A DNA stretch of 64,000 bases. Origin: Coffea arabica (lineage: Eukaryota > Streptophyta > Magnoliopsida > Gentianales > Rubiaceae). The notes under the pieces are model-generated. The model did not search any database, had not been told where the DNA came from, and was given only the letters and a program-made list of their open reading frames with translations. The stretch spans positions 15,625,557 to 15,689,556 of the forward strand of contig NC_092320.1 in assembly GCF_036785885.1 (NCBI RefSeq), in the 5' to 3' direction. Shown here in pieces: positions 45,026-57,109 of the stretch (position 1 is its first letter; every line of letters begins with the position of its first letter). The position numbers were made by a program, and so were the translations under genes.

Positions 45026-45601
45026 GCCTGACAAATATGACTCTGAACCCGTTTTGTCGTTGAAATTTCAAAAGATAGAAGATGGTGAAGTGAAAGTCTT
45101 TGAAATTGGAAGCAATAGCTATTTGAAAGCTGAAGTGGCTGAAAGAGCACGCAATAATCAGTTCTTACTACCTTTGCTCTTTCTTTTTTGTTTTAGCCCA
45201 AAACTGATACAACAATACATGTGAACTGATAGACAGAAAAAAACATACATATGAACAGGCCCAGCCTTAGCAACAAAAATCAATCTCTTGCCCTCCACTG
45301 AATTGTACTTGCACGTTTTATCATTTCAAAGGAGGTTTTTACATGGGAAACAACACTGCATGGCTATTATCTACATCAGATTAAAATGCTGCAATTATTC
45401 CTGCACGAGACAGGAAACAAATAATGCTGTGCTCTGGCACTGCATCAAGAACTTCAACAAATGAAACTACTATGACATGCCTAAACTCAGGCATTCAGCT
45501 AAAGGTTAACACCCAAGTCATATATGCAAGAAAAAAGGAAAAAAAAAAAAAAAAGCAACAAATAGAACTGGTTGTCCGAGCTAAAATCAATTTGAGAACT
45601 C
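45026..45601. other. Downstream flank of the UVI4-like gene
   Basis: No supportable coding region. A 66-codon plus-strand frame starting at 45,024 begins inside the repeat and has no recognisable domain. The right part probably includes 3' untranslated sequence of the minus-strand UVI4-like gene. Confidence 0.4.
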
Positions 45602-45664
45602 GATCATCAAGAGATGATCATGGACCAACAAGAGAAGACCATGGATCATCAAGAGATGATCGGC
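45602..45664. repeat. 21-bp minisatellite, three units
   Basis: Units start at 45602, 45623 and 45644: GATCATCAAGAGATGATCAT(G), a diverged middle unit with GACC at the unit's ends, and a near copy of the first. The outer units have a 7-bp inverted repeat (GATCATC/GATGATC). The repeat lies about 100 bp past the stop of the UVI4-like gene. Confidence 0.7.
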
Positions 45665-45763
45665 CATGCCACACAGGTCAGTTGTTCATTCTCCTTTCCT
45701 CCAAATCCTTGACTCTGTATCCTCAACCTTGATTGAGCTTGAATGCAAACCATATGGTCCTAT

Positions 45764-48121
45764 TTAACGCATTGACATCAAAGTCTTAACTTTCTTTTCC
45801 CTCTCTGCCTTCTTTGCAATGGGAGTCCTTTTCAATTTGTGCAGTTCCTCCATTACCACTTTCTCAACTGTATCAATGGAGTTCAACAGCTTCTTTTCTG
45901 GAGTGAGAAAAGCTGTCTCTCCAGCATTCTGGTTGGTGATATCGAGCAATATTTTCGGCACTTTACCAACAGATACTGGACAGGCTCTACTTCTTATTGT
46001 TGGATATGGAGTGATCATAGAAATATCGTGCTCGAGTTGAGCACCTGATGTAGACACAGTAGGATCATGAACAGTCTGTTCCTGGGGGATCGGACTCTCA
46101 AGTTGATGGCCTTCACCTTCCCTCAAGCTAGCTCTTCTTCTTTCAATAGCCTGTAAAGAGGATCTTTACGAATTCAGCTCCATCCAATACAGTACCTTTT
46201 AATGGAGAACCCCAGCTATTTGCAAATTGAACCACAAAAGGGAAAGAGCCAAGTATTGATTTTTATACCCTTTCATCTAACTCAGAACTTGAAGAAGGTA
46301 AGCCTAAATGATCACTTTCTAACTTAATTACTTGGTTGCCAAAAAGCACCTCAAAGTGAAAAACCAAGATGCAACTGGCATACAAGAATTTCAGTAGTTG
46401 TAGCCTACATTCTAACAGACAACATGAATACATACATTAGCTGAGCACTTGGCAACAGGTCTGGACATGTTCAAGAGAACTTCAAGTTAGTTTAAGGTAT
46501 TCAATCAGCATTTGGAAGGATGGAACTCATCTCTACCCTTTCAGATACCACCACAGATATACACTGCTAATGAGTTAAGCACATCAGGTGACTGGTAGCA
46601 GTTATTATTTAAAGACACAGTAGAATCAATGGCATTAGCACTAGAATGAAGTCCAACATATGTAAAAGTTTAGGTTATCAATTCACATGAAAAATCTTTA
46701 ATCAGAGCAATTTCAGGAGCATAAAAAACAAACCAGGGTACATAAATTGTAGGCAATGAGCATCGTCATGGAAAGTTGGCTAAATTAATGGAAATGCCAA
46801 TGCAAATGAAAATTAGTTGGTTGACCAAGATAAGATTGAACCAGCAGATGCAGAACTATTTAAAACTGAGATAAGTTCATTTAAATAGTTTGGTATGGTA
46901 AAAAACTCGTTTGAGAGAAGTTAGTTTTCAGTAAAAGGACCAAAAGCCTATTGCTACAAAAAGGTCAGCAAAAGAGATGCATTTGATGTGATGTTATAAA
47001 TTCAATAAGCTCATTATGTTCCATAGAAGATCTTACAGTCATACACCGGGGGTTTTACACCAAAAAAGATCATCTTACACTTATAACCATTCAGTCATCT
47101 AGTGGCATAGACGGTTATATAGTGCTACAAACAACTTAGTAAACCAAGTGTGATTTAACAAGATGGATATGAATCATAGGAAACATAGAATGCCATAATA
47201 TAACAGCCACTTCATCCAAGATTTTACCAAAACCCTCTAATAGATCAAAACTGCACAAGAGATAACAATAGTTGAGTCATCAGAAACCTTTTAAAATGGA
47301 CCATTTTCTACATTTTGCACAATCAAATAAACCAAAATACGCCTAATATATCTTGTTCAAGATTTTTCCATATCTTCCTTTTCAGTTTGTGACTGAGAAA
47401 TTGGGCGACCGAAGCCTACAACGAAATAAACCAAATGCCAATTCCTAGGAGTAAAAGATACAGAAATAAGTAAAAACACATTTTTATCTCATATACGAGA
47501 TAATTAATTTCCTAATGGAACAAGTTCATAAAATACAATGTTTTATCGTAAATCCTTACTAAATCATCAAGGCTAGACAAACAATAATAAATATAACAGC
47601 AATTTATATTCATTACAATTAATACCAAGAATTCTCTCTCATATCAAGAAAAGTTAAAGACGAATTACCCTCACAATAGCAGTGACATCCTGAAGGGGAG
47701 TTCTGGGGTACCAATTGGGCAAAACACTACCACCACGACCCCTGCCTCGACCTCTAACCCGGCCTCGGCTACCTCTGACCGTAGGAGACATGTTCTGCCT
47801 GCCAATAACTCTTACTGAAGACATCTGCAAATGCCTGCCACGCCAAATTCTTGGTGTTCCCAGACTGCCCCTCTCAAATCCACCTCCAACAGAACCATCG
47901 GCCACTCCCATTCCTCCTCCACGAGTTCCCGTCATAGCCATTGCCCCCCATCGGAACGGAGTGGTGGGACTCACATCCATTGCCTCATCAGCTAAAACAC
48001 TGATTCCTCCGCCACTTAAATTGCCATTTCCGCTTCCACCTGAGATTATTGACTGTCGTCGACGAGTGTAAATGGCCGCCAAGTCCTCTGCCCTAGATAT
48101 TCTGTCTCTGGCCTCCGGCAT
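45764..48121 (-). CDS. UVI4: UVI4/POLYCHOME (GIG1/OSD1)-type APC/C inhibitor
   Basis: Two exons, 48121-47669 and 46150-45764, separated by a 1.52 kb GT-AG intron in phase 0, give 279 aa. The start is the ATG of MPEARDRIS, the characteristic family N-terminus; the frame upstream offers only TTG. Further family marks are [20 protein letters not shown] across the splice, [11 protein letters not shown] and [16 protein letters not shown] near the C-terminus, and the terminal MSMR, the MR-tail that binds the anaphase-promoting complex. A RxxL destruction-box-like RGSL lies at 84-87 and an arginine-glycine run at 117-131. The family keeps CDC20/CCS52-loaded APC/C in check, stabilising cyclins and restraining endoreduplication; OSD1 also acts in meiosis. 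GRQN at 107-110 stands where relatives are reported to have GxEN. Whether it is the UVI4 or OSD1 orthologue is not resolved. Confidence 0.9.
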
Positions 48122-48767
48122 TGTACCAAAACCTTTCAATCAAGAAAACAAATTAAGTAAATAAAAACAGGGGAACCCAAGCTGAAACAATAAAATGGAT
48201 GTTCTTTGATTTTCCAGAAACGAACTCCCGAAAACCTGTAGTTTCCGGCGACTCATTGATCAAATCTTGACCAAAAATGAATATTCTCAACGACCCAGAT
48301 GAGAAATTAGGCAGAAAGGAACAAATTCTTGGAGAACCCAGATGAAAAAACTTCATTTTCGGATAACCCAAGTAAAAAACAGTCATTTTCCGGCTACACA
48401 AACATCACATTTCAGGTATAAAGACGATTAAATGGAAAAATAACCACATTTTACATACATAAAATGAATTGCTTATTAAAAATAAAGTCGAAAAATGGAG
48501 CTACCTTCAGGAATCTTGTGGATTTTAGGGAAGCTCTGATGAAGATTCACAATGGTTATGATGAAGATGATGAATGTGAGTGGCTTTGCTCTGTGGGGCT
48601 GTTTTCTTTTTCTTGGGTTAATGAAGAGAGAAAGCTTTGAGATAGGGCAAATTGGCAAATTTTTCAAATGAAAATTTGGGCGGTACTTTATACTGGTAAC
48701 TGCTTTAGTTTCTGGAAAATTTTTGAGAAAATTATGGCGAAATTGAAAATGAAAATTTGAGGGTGAA
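48122..48767. other. 5' leader and proximal promoter of the UVI4-like gene
   Basis: An acceptor-like TTGATTGAAAG lies about 12 bases before the start codon on the minus strand, so a 5' untranslated intron is possible. There is no other coding content. Confidence 0.35.
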
Positions 48768-48773
48768 CACGTG
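48768..48773. promoter_or_regulatory. G-box CACGTG upstream of the UVI4-like gene
   Basis: A perfect palindromic CACGTG about 650 bp before the ATG. This core binds plant bHLH and bZIP factors; function here is not shown. Confidence 0.35.
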
Positions 48774-49040
48774 GGCTCGGGAAAAGTGAAATTTTCAAAT
48801 TTCAAATTTTTGGTCATGGGAGGGAGGGTTGACCTCATTCCTTTTACGGTTTTGCTTGCTGGAATTAACTGCCAAAAGGATTCGACCTAGGCCCTGTTTC
48901 AGCTCGGTAGTTAGTAGCGTAATTAAACCTTTTCCAGAATTTAAGCCCATAACAGCCTGAAAAGCTGTTGTGCTACTTGTTATTGGGCTTTCACGTTTTC
49001 TTTGCCTATTCGGTTCGGACGAATGGCAATTGGATATGAG

Positions 49041-49167
49041 TGTTTGGATAGCAAAAATATCTCATTTTTTAACTCATCTTTTTACGTTCTCAATCACTTT
49101 TTTATCTTACATACATCACATCATAAAAAGTGCTACAGTAATTATTTCAAATAATACTCTATCCAAT
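49041..49167. mobile_element. TGTTTGGATA-family MITE copy (reverse orientation)
   Basis: It starts TGTTTGGATAGC and ends AATAATACTCTATCCAA, with the core TTATCTTACATACATCACATCA reversed relative to the 50 kb copies. Confidence 0.65.
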
Positions 49168-49495
49168 GATCCATTCAAAGACAAATCCGAATCAGGTTGA
49201 TGATGATTGATGAGAGCTAAAACGGTTTGTTCTAATGACATTGTATAGAGTTTTTGTTAATTTTGGTTACACAGTTTTTTCTTGGAAGTGTCTTATGGGG
49301 TTTCTTAGTGCCGGTTAACAATTCTAACCAACTCTGATTACGGTGAGTTGGTCACCAGATGAAACATAAGGTACATGTCTGGTTGCAAGTTAGGAGTTTA
49401 AACTTCTGTACTTGCACCAATATTCAAAAGGTGTACAGTAATGCATTCCTTTGATTTAGAATTGGACCCTCCTTTGATATAGGTTAGGATAGGAG

Positions 49496-49825
49496 TAGGG
49501 CTGCAAACGAGTCAAGTCGAATCGAGTTTTATCCTAATCGAACTGAGTCTTGATTTAGTTTTATTGAACTCGAACTCGAGCTCAACCTCGATGAGCTGGC
49601 AATTTAAAGAGTTCGAGTTCGAAAAAAAAAATAATTATTTTATTTTTTAAAAAATAAAAAAAATATTTTTTTAATAAATAATAAAATATAAAGGACATAT
49701 ATGTAATTTTACTATTAAAATAAAAATAATATATATATATATATATATATATACTTGAGCTTAATATTTTGAGCTCGAACTCAAGTCGAGCTTGACTCGA
49801 GCGATTCAGTTCGTTTGCAACCCTA
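49496..49825. mobile_element. hAT-type MITE, TAGGGCTGCAAACGAG family
   Basis: 330 bp, starting TAGGGCTGCAAACGAGTCAAG and ending TCGTTTGCAACCCTA. The flanking octamers GATAGGAG and GGTAGGAG match at 7 of 8. The interior has an (AT)n run at about 49,729-49,754. Second member of the family seen at 37,842. Confidence 0.8.
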
Positions 49826-50280
49826 GGTAGGAGATGCCAATCGACCAAAAAAAAAAAGGGAAAAGAAGTTAACTGATGAAAATTTTTTACCTCCGCCAAA
49901 CCAATAATATTTTAGCCCTCGCAAGTGCTAACATTTACATACTATTGAAAGACAAAGAAATCAAAGCAAATTGTCACATATTATTAACAGAAACACTATA
50001 TTTCTTCACATTACTGTGCATCTTGAGCAATTGTATCATTTTAAGTCTCTTCCAAATTACTATTAGTACTCTAAATAATTAAACACTATGTTAAAATACT
50101 TTTGTAAAATTGGGTGAAAACGTTTCATCATCCTTGTTACTCAAACATAAATCCCCTTCCTGAACGCCTTCTATTTACTAATATAAAGGAGTAGCCTTTT
50201 TCATCTTTAAAGAAACACTAGTATTATTAATTGGTTTGTTTGGACAGAGCATTATTTGAAATATTATTTGAAAAAAGGTT
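49826..50280. other. Intergenic with a MITE fragment
   Basis: Nothing coding. A short TGTTTGGACAGAGCATTATTTG fragment at about 50,239-50,280 is a broken copy of the MITE family that follows. Confidence 0.45.
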
Positions 50281-50438
50281 TGTTTGAATAGAGTATTATT
50301 TGGAATAATTACTGTGACACTTTTTGTGATGTGATGTATGCGAGATAAAAAGATAATTGAGAATATAAAAAGGTGGGTTGAAAAATGTGTTTATAATACA
50401 AGCGAAATATTATTTAAAATATTTGTGCTATCCAAACA
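50281..50438. mobile_element. TGTTTGGATA-family MITE copy
   Basis: It starts TGTTTGAATAGAGTATT and ends GTGCTATCCAAACA, with the core TGTGATGTGATGTATGCGAG. Its terminal inverted repeats are clear. Confidence 0.75.
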
Positions 50439-50450
50439 TAGTACTGGGTT

Positions 50451-50620
50451 TGTTTGGATAGGGTATTATTTGAAATATTATTTGAAATAATTACTGTAGC
50501 ACTTTTTATGATGTGATGTATGTGAGATAAAAAGTTGATTGGGAATATAAAAAGGTGGGTTGGGAAATGTATTTATGATGCAAGCGAAATATTATTTGGA
50601 ATAATGTGTGTATCCAAACA
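50451..50620. mobile_element. TGTTTGGATA-family MITE copy (best preserved)
   Basis: 170 bp, starting TGTTTGGATAGGGTATT and ending AATGTGTGTATCCAAACA, only 12 bp from the previous copy in the same orientation. Confidence 0.8.
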
Positions 50621-51420
50621 CTCCCACTATAAAACCTCAAAAGAGACCTTGCAATAATTTTTTTACTATACAAAAAAAAAAATTTTAGATGAATTCGGCT
50701 CTGCACACGTATCTTGCAGTAATCCATTTAAACCTATATATAGCTGATCTGCTTATGGATGACATTGGTTGTATTTACTCTTTTACTTGTGGCAATTACT
50801 GTCCACCAATAATGCAACAAGTGTTTCCACCCTTTCGTCCCAGTACAAAATATGCAATTAAGGCTTGTACCCTTGGTTCCCTAGATTGTACTCTATGCTT
50901 CACAATGCAAAAGCCCTCTATTGCTCCAAAGCTACCACGTGGGAGAAAATAGATCTTTATTTGAAAATATTATTTTTTTGACTGAATAATAGTATGCGAA
51001 ATGGTAAATTTTTTAAAATACTTCGTCTGTAATCGAGAGGTCACACGAATTGGGAAATCACTATTGATGGTCCTCTTTTTAAATAAAAAAAAAAGGTAAT
51101 TTTTTATGCATAATTATTCTTTTCCTTTTTTTGGGTTCCCCTATTTTATAAAAGTCTGAATTTCCTTGTTAAAGTTTCTTCAATACCGAGAGGGTTGATA
51201 ATAATATCTAAAATTTATAGTGGATCCACCTCCCTATTTTGCATGCTTAGGACACAAATTTAGAAAAATCTTTTTTTTTTAGTAATATGTGCAGCAACTT
51301 TGGATTGACACATTGCTTTACGTGGTGAATCAAGGAAAATATTATCATGCACGACACATACGACTAGATACAAATGAAACAACGTAAAATTGCTTCCTTG
51401 AGGTTTTTGAAGGTTTTTTT
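50621..51420. other. Spacer downstream of the DAO fragment
   Basis: No 2OG-Fe(II) oxygenase core (HxD...H...RxS) could be seen here on either strand, which is why the dioxygenase is called truncated. An 87-codon plus-strand frame at 50,689 has no recognisable domain. Confidence 0.4.
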
Positions 51421-52243
51421 TCAATACAAAAATTTTGGATGACTCCGCCCAGAACCTTCCATGATCTTGCGCCCAAGTTCTTGCACAAGAGCATCAATAG
51501 CTTCAGAGTACTCGTGCATTATTTCCCTTCAACAAATCAAGAAAGTTAGTCCACCAAATACAACATACTTCAAAATTAATTGCAACCTCACATACATCGT
51601 ATGTTAATAGTATATTATTATCGTTCTACATCATATTTTAAAAAGTGTGACAGTATTATTTTTCTAAAATGCTTCAAAAGAGTACTAAAGATCGCAATCC
51701 AAACAAAATGGTAAGTTTATGCGTCAATCCAAGAGTTTCTTAGGTCAAGTCCATTTTGCATGCCAATTCCAGAGTTTCTTAGGTTAACCTCTGTACATTT
51801 TCAAGTGTCTTCCGTATAAAACTCGTAAATTCCGCTACTAGATTCTCTTGAGGTTTTAATCATAGACTTGAAATTAATGATTTCTGCCAACTAAAGGTGG
51901 ATATGGATTACCTTTGATGAGGAGAAGCATCAAGTTTATCACAGAATTGATCCACGGCCTCAGGTGTGAGCATGTCATACACTCCAAGGGCTTCATAGAA
52001 TGAATTGATAGTGTTCCTAGGAATGTACCCCATCAAACGTTGAGGATAAACATTCCTTTTCTTGATTTCAAGAGGAAGATCGAAAAGGGAAAGCGATACT
52101 GCCTTCATATCAGACATCAAAGTTGAGGGAATCCCATGATCAAAGAGTCTGAAGCATCCCCACCTCCATAATGCTTTTACAACTTTGTCAAGCTGCCCTG
52201 ATATTCCTTGCATATCAAGAACCGGAATACAAGAATTAACCAT
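51421..52243 (-). pseudogene. Truncated 2-oxoglutarate-dependent dioxygenase (DAO-like)
   Basis: Exon 1 (52243-51912) encodes the non-haem dioxygenase N-terminal domain: IPVLDM, then ALWRWGCFRLFDHGIPSTLM, LFDLPLEIKKRN and GYIPRNTINSFYEALGVYDM. A GT-AG intron (51911-51527) joins it to exon 2 (51526-51421), which reads REIMHEYSEAIDALVQELGR and stops soon after, giving 145 aa. DAO-type enzymes, which oxidise the auxin IAA with 2-oxoglutarate and Fe(II), are about 300 aa; the catalytic double-stranded beta-helix with its His-Asp-His iron site is missing. A TATA box is in place, so it may be transcribed. It could be a recent truncation or a duplicated fragment. The N-terminal domain alone cannot bind iron. 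Confidence 0.75.
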
Positions 52244-52305
52244 GTTGTTTCATCTCTACAAAGATCTCGATTCTGTTATGTTTGCTGCTATTGAAGTCTC
52301 CTTTC

Positions 52306-52313
52306 CCTTTATA
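52306..52313 (-). promoter_or_regulatory. TATA box of the DAO-like fragment
   Basis: TATAAAGG on the minus strand about 63-70 bases before the ATG at 52243. Confidence 0.5.
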
Positions 52314-53176
52314 TCACAGGAATTCGTCGCATTTCAGTCGTACTTATTTGCCACCAACAGTGAAAGTTATGGTTAATTTAAGCTACTAGAATCAAATATG
52401 GAACTGCATTCTTTTTGTCCTTGTGCCTCATTATGTTGTGCGGGTCTCCAGTTCCGTAGTTGACCTTTAAAGGGAATCTGGGCTCTAGCCCCGGTTTAAG
52501 AGAAAAATTGAAAAATAATACCAAGAAAAAAGCATCAAGTTGAATCATGAATGGTTGCACATTGGTCTGACGTTAGATATTGCATTAGACCAGTTGCTTA
52601 ATGAAGGTTAATTTGGATTTATGCCACTTGAGATGTGTTCATATCAGCTGTAATGGTGTAACCTGTCAACTGCAAGGGTCCAAATTATATGAAACATTTG
52701 TAATACAAGCTTACAAATCATGCAAGAGAAGCTATTTTTACTCTCACAATAACAGAAAATACTCTCTAATTGGGCAAACTTCAGTAGAATTAGGTGTCAA
52801 AATTTATCTTAATGTGTTCCTCTTCTTCATCACTATAAGTTGGGAGTTGAAAATCACAAGAGCTGATGCCCCGGAATGCTTGCAGATGAAAATAAATTAC
52901 TTACGGCATAACACTAGACTGTCTAGAGTCCATGCCACAGTCCTGGAAAAATGTGATCTTGATTGGTTGTTATTGATGCCTTCCCTAGGCAGTTAATTAC
53001 TGTATACATAGAATTAGGCAGATCCAATTACTGCTACACTTTTCATCCTATATGTTACTAAAATATCATTTTTACACCTTGACTTTCCAGTCAAAACAAG
53101 CTTTGCTACCTAAACAACTAAATCTGAAGCGGCAAGTGAAGAAAAGATAAAAGTTCAGCATTTCTAAGTATAACAA
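52314..53176. other. Intergenic, between the DAO fragment and the Rab gene
   Basis: A 131-codon plus-strand frame (52,601-52,996) has no recognisable domain and ordinary AT-rich composition, so it is not called as a gene. The right part should carry the 3' untranslated region of the Rab gene. Confidence 0.45.
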
Positions 53177-56062
53177 TCATGAGGACCTGCAACAGCCAGC
53201 TTTTCTACCACCAGGATCTGAATCTTGGCCAGGAACAATGATCTTTGTTCCTTTCAAAGATGCTGACTTTTCATATTCAGAACCATCAGCTGCATTTAGT
53301 GTTTTCTTGCTTATGATGCGGTATATTTGGGTTAGGACTGTCATGAATGCACTTTCGACATTTGTGGATTCAAGTGCTGATGTCTCCATAAAGCATAAGT
53401 TCTCTCTTTCAGCAAACTCTTGAGCATCCTCAGTTGGTACAGCTCTAAGAGACCCCAAATCGCATTTGTTACCAATAAGCATTATAACAATATTTTTATC
53501 AGCATGGCCTCTGAGTTCCTCAAGCCATCTAGCCATGTGGTCAAATGATTGCCGTTTTGTCATGTCATAAACTAACATTGCACCAACTGCTCCACGATAG
53601 TAGGCACTTGTCACCGCTCGGTACCTGAAGGAGAAGAATGCAGGATAACAACAGGTTAGATGCCCAGAAAACCATTTAACTGCATTTTTTAAACAATATA
53701 AAACAAATCTTGGCTGAACAATGAGTCACTGAGAACATGCAAAAAATGACAGTCAAAGGTGTTCTTTTGGTCCAATCCTTAGTTCATTTACCTACAGCTA
53801 GGACCTTTAAAAAAATACTGTTAATGAGGTAAAATCACTTCTTAACTTTCTCTGAGAGACACAAACTATAAGTCAATATCCCATAGACTCCCCCTTATCA
53901 TTGGTAAATCTCATATCAGCTTGTCAATGAAGGGTAAACTGGGCATGAAAGTAACCTTTTAACAAATAATATGGTATGCACATCCTTGTACAACTAATAA
54001 CTTGAGATGCTTTTGAGTCATTTAGAAAATTCTCATCTTATTGATGCACTAATATGTGCAAAGATGGAACGTATGCTATCGTAAATTGTGATAGAAGCTT
54101 GCTTCGTCAGAACATAGGATTCAACAACTTCTATCCAGCCCCAACCCCTAGGGTAGAATGAAATCATTTCAGAGAAGTTCACTTTCTGAAGTTTCAGCCG
54201 ACTATGCACCTGTTACATTTGAAGAGGATCCTCACATTGAGCATCGTGCAGAAAAGTTCTGGCATAAGTTCAACCACAAATGTCAATGATAATGAGAACT
54301 AATCTTGACAAATCCATGCATCTAAGGCAGAGTTTCAAGGTAAAATGAACCTTGTAATGCCCATACTTTAACTGATACAGTATTACACAGTTCCCTCGCA
54401 CTGAGCAGGCCAACATAGGAACATTATGTTCACTCGTTACTCAGAACAGAGGTACTTTCTTTTGTCTTTAGTTTCAGGATCAGAGTACTAATTCATCATA
54501 TAAAGCCAAGCAGAAGGGAAAAGGTTTGTAAGTTCAAAAAATTTATAGAGGCTCTTAGGAATCAAGTTCATTTGTTTCAACAGAAGCTGGAGATGATTGT
54601 GTAGCATTTTATAGGATAATCCCCCAACACAAGTTTATGAACAAATTATCTGTCTTAAAGTTGTCTTCTTATTTACACGATTAGAATGTCAATCAGTCAG
54701 CTGCTTTAAAAGCCGGCAAGACCTTCAAAGAGTAGTAGCATGATGACCATATGCATGACAGAAGATTTTAAAGCTTCAGATTTTACACATCAGAGATTAT
54801 GGTTGCAGGCTTGCAGCACCTCAGACAACCATGTCAAATCCTTACCAATGTAGCATGAGCATTTTCTCTTCAAAATCTTGGTGAAATAAATTAATACTAG
54901 ATCACAACTTGATGCTTCACATCCAATAAGAATTTCCAAATCCAAAAGTTGTTAGTCACCTAAACTCAGCGCTTTTCATGATGATAATGTTCTTGAATGT
55001 GGTTGATTTCTTGACTTAAGAATATCATTTATAATGATAGAAAGCCATTTGCAAGACACCAAGCTCTAAGCTGGAGCTTCTACTGACATTTTTAAAGGCT
55101 GTCACAATTCAGGGAAATGGACAACATTTTTATTAGTAATCTTTCATCATGTAATCCTAGTCTTGATCATAAGAAAACAAAATAACCCAATCCAACACCC
55201 TTAAGTGGATCACAGACAATAAAGGAAAAAGACAACCACAAGCCTATACAACATGCTGTTAGGCACACTAAATAATGTATAGGGTAAAACGTGGTTCAAG
55301 CACTAACCAAGCAGAAACATAAACTCACATGTTACAAGCACAAATAGTCTTCAAGAACCAGGCTGCTAAGTTTTGCTTCAAATGAAATCAACTGCTTCAT
55401 ACACATTAATTGGTAACTACCAAAATAAACTGCTTCATATCCGTAATAAAAAAGTGGAAAAACAAAGATATGTCAAATCGTTTGATTTGCAGGGAGAGAA
55501 GTAGCATCAAGCTAACTCAAAGGACCTCCATTGGTTCCCTTTAAGCTTACTCCTAATTGCCATGATCAACATTTCACTCTATAGACCGAAGCTTAAACAG
55601 ACTAATATAATACTAATCAAAACCAATCATCTACATCTATTTACTAGCCCTTTTTAACAAGATCTGCTTGCAACCTATATATCAATATCGGTTGATCGGC
55701 AAGTAGACAACAATTGACTCCACATTTCATGAATAACTAAGCTACAGCAGGTGATTATGTTAAAGTAAAAGAAAATATTAATAAGATGCATGTTTGCCAA
55801 ATAAAGATGAAAAGCCAAGACGTAAAACACACCTTTCTTGGCCAGCAGTGTCCCAAATCTGTGCCTTGACGGTCTTTTGATCAACAATCAGAGTCTTTGT
55901 TTGAAATTCAACACCAATAGTTGCCTTTGAATCCAAACTAAATTCATTTCTTGCAAAACGAGCTAGCAGTTGAGATTTCCCTACTGCAGAATCTCCAATC
56001 AATACAATCTTGAAAACATAATCAATCTTTTGATTAAAATCTCCATACAAGTTCGACATCAT
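53177..56062 (-). CDS. RABA4D: Rab GTPase, RABA4 (Rab11) subclass, RABA4d-like
   Basis: Two exons, 56062-55833 and 53624-53177, with a 2.2 kb GT-AG intron that splits the Arg codon of the GQER|YRAV motif, give 225 aa. All nucleotide-binding motifs are present: P-loop GDSAVGKS (23-30), switch I ATIGVEFQ with Thr48, DTAGQE (71-76), NKCD (129-132) and ETSA (157-160). The C-terminal Cys221-Cys222 pair in AGCCRSS is the geranylgeranylation site. [20 protein letters not shown] and [20 protein letters not shown] are close to Arabidopsis RABA4d, which works in the trans-Golgi/secretory traffic of tip-growing pollen tubes. RABA4 members recruit PI-4-kinase. The second ATG codon (56059) matches the usual family start equally well. 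Confidence is high for RABA4 and moderate for RABA4d orthology. Confidence 0.93.
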
Positions 56063-57109
56063 TAGGAATTCCTAATCCAAATCTTGGCAGCCTCTCCTCT
56101 TCAAGCACAACCCTTCAATGTCGTACAGATTTTACACAGAAATCACTATTACATGAACCAAAATTCGTCAGAAAAAGGAAAAGTGGCATTCATTAGATCG
56201 TTATAAAAAAAACCAATTTTATGACCCAAATGCTGATTTCTCGTGCACCCATACATTAGAGAAAAAGACAATAACCATTTCTGATTAGAGACATTATGTA
56301 ACGTGGGTTGATCAAGGGAACCAACAGATTTTGGCTAATAGTATAAGCTCATCGAGTTGTCCGGATTTAAGAAAAAGAGGAAGAAATTTTCGACATGGGA
56401 TTGTTCGAAGGTAGTTTTCTGGGAGCTGGACGAATGAGAAAACTTAGGAAGGACAACGGTTAGTGTGGGACCCAATCAACAGTTTCGTTGGAGCATTAGA
56501 AAAGAAGAAATTTTCTCATTATTGCACGTGTAGCTCTGGGGAACTTCTTTTGGTGCATTATTCTCAGAGCTGTGGTGCTGTGGGGTGATTGATCCATTTC
56601 GAGCCTGAAGGCGTGGTTCAGCAGCAAAGTTTTCTTGATCTGGCGCTGTTGGAAGCTGTCAGGCGATCACGCCTTCCGTTCACGTCAATATGTGATTTTA
56701 TACCTGATTCCCTTCCTCGCAATTATTTCAACTGCCTTACAGGCTAAAGGCTATATATTCACCGGATCAGCTAGCATTTAAAGGCTTTTATACTCCCTCC
56801 CTCAAGTTTTGGCTTTTCGATTTTGCGTTTAGTTTTTTCAACATAGTAAACTCAGTCTCCCACTGTTGTTAAAAGCGTGAACCTAAAAGTGAAGGGGAAA
56901 AATATAGAGGGATTAAGAAGCGTAGACTCTGAAGCAGCCATAAGAAGCGAAAATTGTTATATGTAGTTCATTTTTTAAAAGAAATGAAGAAAATTTAGAA
57001 ATCCGTTTAGAAGTAAGATCGGGAATCTTTCTAATTTCTAGTTGAACTTTTGTCCACTTCCATCTAGTCATATAATTCATACAACATTTGGTGTAGCATA
57101 ATCGTGAAG
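56063..57109. other. 5' leader and promoter region of the Rab gene
   Basis: No coding region. The C/T-rich stretch close to 56,063-56,110 is probably leader. No clear TATA box was identified. Confidence 0.4.

Noticed and set aside
45024-45224. 66-codon plus-strand frame with a codon-like start
   Set aside because: It begins inside a direct repeat, ends in low-complexity sequence and has no domain.
47715-48071. 118-codon proline-rich plus-strand frame
   Set aside because: It is the complement of the Gly/Arg-rich first exon of the UVI4-like gene.
52601-52996. 131-codon open frame on the plus strand
   Set aside because: No recognisable domain, AT-rich composition like the surrounding spacer and no sign of splicing or promoter.
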